DNA of 64,000 nt. Origin: Bacteroidota bacterium. GTDB lineage: Bacteria > Bacteroidota > Bacteroidia > Chitinophagales > Chitinophagaceae. The notes below the pieces were generated by a model. It was given only the letters and a program-made list of their open reading frames with translations, made no database searches and was not told the DNA's origin. Numbering within the stretch: position 1 is the stretch's first letter; each line of letters opens with the position of its first letter. Location: the NCBI GenBank assembly GCA_023417815.1, contig JAEZEI010000003.1:1-64000 (forward strand), in the 5' to 3' direction. The position numbers were made by a program, and so were the translations under genes. Positions 63,001-64,000 of the stretch are shown in pieces.

Positions 63001-63394
63001 CAGTATAACCTGCGCTGTTATTAGGTAATTCTATTACGAAGGAATATGTTTTGTAGGTGTATTGAAGGTTAGGTGCATTCTGTATACAAGGTGAAACATT
63101 GATCGGAACAGGAAGAGGTGTAACGAAATCCTGCACGGCTGCCCAGTTCTGGTTATCAGCCGGACCAAATACCTTTTGGCCATTATCATTATTGAATACA
63201 CCAACGATATACTGGTTGATAAAGGTAGCACCGCCAGGTCCTCTCAATAGGAGCAGTCTTATCCTGAATTGCTTGGAATTTTGTGAAGAACCCGGACCGA
63301 TATATTCGTATCGCATCTCACCCCCGATGAGGTGGGTAGCATAAGCCGGGAGCACAAGTGTAAATAATAATAAGACGAGTAAAATTCTTTTCAT
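60089..63394 (-). CDS. Giant surface adhesin with PKD/Ig-like repeats and CHU_C type IX sorting domain
   Basis: A 1101-residue secreted protein. The signal peptide is ILLVLLLFTLVLPAYA (ATG 63394). An N-terminal part of about 290 residues (THLIGGEMRYEYIG..., FSASDVDGDSLVYSF) precedes PKD domains (WDFGYPGIDNDTS, WSWNFGDGTTLADTS), then about eight repeats built on LQATGG.SYSW.P...L.NPNI.NP and TTEYIVTV. The last 90 residues (YVPTAFTPNNDGLND...FRVYNRFGQLVFAT...GWNG...GTFVWYAEG...KKGYVILIR) are the gliding-motility-associated type B CTD. It is a likely surface adhesin secreted through SprA. Confidence 0.95.
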   Translation of the reverse strand: MKRILLVLLLFTLVLPAYATHLIGGEMRYEYIGPGSSQNSKQFRIRLLLLRGPGGATFINQYIVGVFNNDNGQKVFGPADNQNWAAVQDFVTPLPVPINVSPCIQNAPNLQYTYKTYSFVIELPNNSAGYTVAFQTFSRQNSQNIFNDQGATYSCVIPGQNLLPDPLIDNSPQFSLPVNVICANSDFALDFSASDVDGDSLVYSFCEAFNGGPANQADFRNPVAPPYASVSYINPFNATSPLGPLATIDPNTGMISGIAPNAGKYVVAVCVAYYRDGVFRGVHRKDLIVEVSPCIPTNADPMPDYITCDGFNVQFFHSSTGAQTVFWDFGYPGIDNDTSIIDNPVFVYPDTGVFNVKLIINKGGNCTDSSELTIRVFPGFFPGFENSTPVCVGQPVTFTDTTLTHYGVVDSWSWNFGDGTTLADTSHLAVPSYTFNTPGVYTVSLDVGNSKGCQKNITRQITVNPSPVTSILPGDTTYCGLDSLQLSASGSGNFSWSPATNIIGANTANPLVFPTTPTEYIVEIESNGCRARDTIVVTPLFNLANSITASPASICEGDTLTLSGSSNQNVGVTWQWNNGSTLSSTGEQSVSAFPVSTTTYTLTTTWGENCVATASQTINVTPLAIPDAGPDTTFCTGQGGVTLQATGGATYQWSPSAGLSNPNISNPVATPATSTEYIVSVGVNGCARLRNDTVWVEVRQKPEVTMPNDTLICVIDTLSLQTIAQGDYNWSPAYNISSTSVQNPDVSPDVPTTYYLTVTDQYGCYRLDSVFVDVKADVTINAGTDTTICLTDSFVMGASSDGLSYSWSPSTGLSNPNILNPVANPDATTDYVVTANIGNCERSASVRVTVVPYPDANAGDDIPVCIGLNTQLQATGGSSYSWEPATFLNDPNIPNPTVTQPSQTTQYIVTVTDNLGCPKPVKDTVIVQVIPQLNVNAGPSDTSIVEGQPLYLNATGAMTYVWTPDVALSNAFIHNPVSTTESNILYTVTGTDAYGCRGSDTINVTVFLVDADMYVPTAFTPNNDGLNDEIKPILLGMKSLNYFRVYNRFGQLVFATSEIGKGWNGIFAGKPQDPGTFVWYAEGVTFKGQVRQKKGYVILIR

Positions 63395-63424
63395 AAGCGG
63401 CACAGGTATTCAGACTCTAAATGT

Positions 63425-63456
63425 AAATAAAAAAGGCCGGTATTTCACTACCGGCC
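63425..63456 (-). terminator. Terminator between the two adhesin genes
   Basis: GGCCGGTA (63435-63442) pairs with TACCGGCC (63449-63456), with an A-run on its left that is a U-run on the minus strand. It ends the transcript of the gene that enters from the right edge. Confidence 0.85.
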
Positions 63457-63476
63457 AGTACATAATTGAATATTCA

Positions 63477-64000
63477 TCACCTGATTAGTATTACAGTACC
63501 TTTTCGTTGTATCCTGACCCCCCGGTAATCCGTTCCTTCGGCAAGCCAGACATATGTGCCTGCACTTTGAGGCATTCCGCCAAAGGTTCCATCCCAACCT
63601 TTCATATACTCTGTGGTGCTGAAAAGCATTTGTCCCCAGCGATTATAGATCCTGAATGCATCAATTGAGCGCATACCGATAGGGATAGGCCTGAAAATAT
63701 CGTTCAGACCGTCACCATCCGGGCTAAAGGCGGTGGGAACATAAAGGTCTGGCTGAACTTTGAACAATTTTACCAGGATGGTGTCTGAGCCTGCACAACC
63801 TGCTGTTCCCGTTACCGAAACAATGTATTCAATATTATCCTCCGGGAGCGACACAGGATTTGGAATGGAAGAATTATTTAACCATTGTGATGGCGTCCAG
63901 GAATACGAAAGCCCTCCTGTTGCATTCAGTTGAAGCGGCTGACCCAAAACAACGCTGGTATCCCTGGGTCCTGCATTGGCATCAACCTTTATTACATTAA
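63477..64000 (-). CDS. C-terminal part of a second CHU_C adhesin (5' part outside the window)
   Basis: The frame is open to the window edge, so at least 174 residues are seen and the start lies beyond 64000. It shows the end of an Ig-like repeat (NAGPRDTSVVLGQPLQLNATGGLSYSWTP, ..CAGSDTILVKLF) and a complete type B sorting domain (YVPTAFSPDGDGLNDIFRPIPIGMRSIDAFRIYNRWGQ...GWDG...GTYVWLAEG..KGTVILIR). It is closely related to the C-terminus of the neighbour at 60089-63394, so the two are tandem paralogues. Confidence 0.93.
   Translation of the reverse strand, partial: NVIKVDANAGPRDTSVVLGQPLQLNATGGLSYSWTPSQWLNNSSIPNPVSLPEDNIEYIVSVTGTAGCAGSDTILVKLFKVQPDLYVPTAFSPDGDGLNDIFRPIPIGMRSIDAFRIYNRWGQMLFSTTEYMKGWDGTFGGMPQSAGTYVWLAEGTDYRGVRIQRKGTVILIR

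Overview
The window is a chromosomal segment from a member of the Bacteroidota, most likely the order Chitinophagales. The support for this is: a SprA type IX secretion translocon gene directly behind ruvA; cargo proteins ending in type A and type B (CHU_C) type IX sorting domains; an ECF sigma factor overlapping a combined anti-sigma/outer-membrane-barrel gene; a short RpoD starting MRQLKITKSI; Rhs proteins with a DUF6443-like N-terminus; TAnnTTTG/TAnnTTCG promoter boxes and few Shine-Dalgarno sites. All calls come from reading the sequence; no database search was possible.

Layout. 1-12.2 kb: tRNA-Leu, a PAS histidine kinase with a receiver-CRP regulator, small membrane and envelope proteins, a rhodanese lipoprotein, the sigma/anti-sigma pair, DinB, two alpha/beta hydrolases, an AraC-Ogt repair fusion, a methyltransferase and DUF2200. 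12.3-21.4 kb: an AT-rich accessory island holding a truncated methyltransferase fused at DNA level to an orphan Rhs 3' end with its own tip and immunity candidate, then a full Rhs gene with a zinc-protease-like tip, a secreted immunity candidate, a lipoprotein and a field of hairpin repeats. 21.4-33.3 kb: four response regulators without adjacent kinases, tRNA-Met, an MBL hydrolase, CinA, a FAD/Rieske oxidoreductase, a cobalamin adenosyltransferase, an agmatine-deiminase relative, an ABC ATPase, trpS and a deoxynucleoside kinase. 33.4-46.1 kb: mostly housekeeping (PabC-like aminotransferase, photolyase, M20 dipeptidase, exported superoxide dismutase, LptF/G permease, rpoD, odhB, an RsmB-like methyltransferase) ending in a subtilase with a type IX sorting signal. 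46.2-49.4 kb: a second AT-rich, decaying island with a Cys-rich, Gly-linker, JAMM-peptidase protein broken by two in-frame stops and two tandem secreted paralogues, one frameshifted. 49.4-64 kb: fabH, ruvA, sprA, a small secreted protein, an SDR and two giant CHU_C adhesins, the last cut by the window end.

How the parts fit. SprA is the outer-membrane channel through which the subtilase and the CHU_C adhesins would leave the cell. The two AT-rich islands look like polymorphic toxin loci. The first has two Rhs 3' ends sharing a repeat of about 312 bp, a layout that explains tip exchange and records an old deletion. The second pairs a peptidase tip with duplicated immunity-like proteins and appears to be dying. 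Short heptamer arrays (CCAACCT type) occur four times, three of them touching a stop codon.
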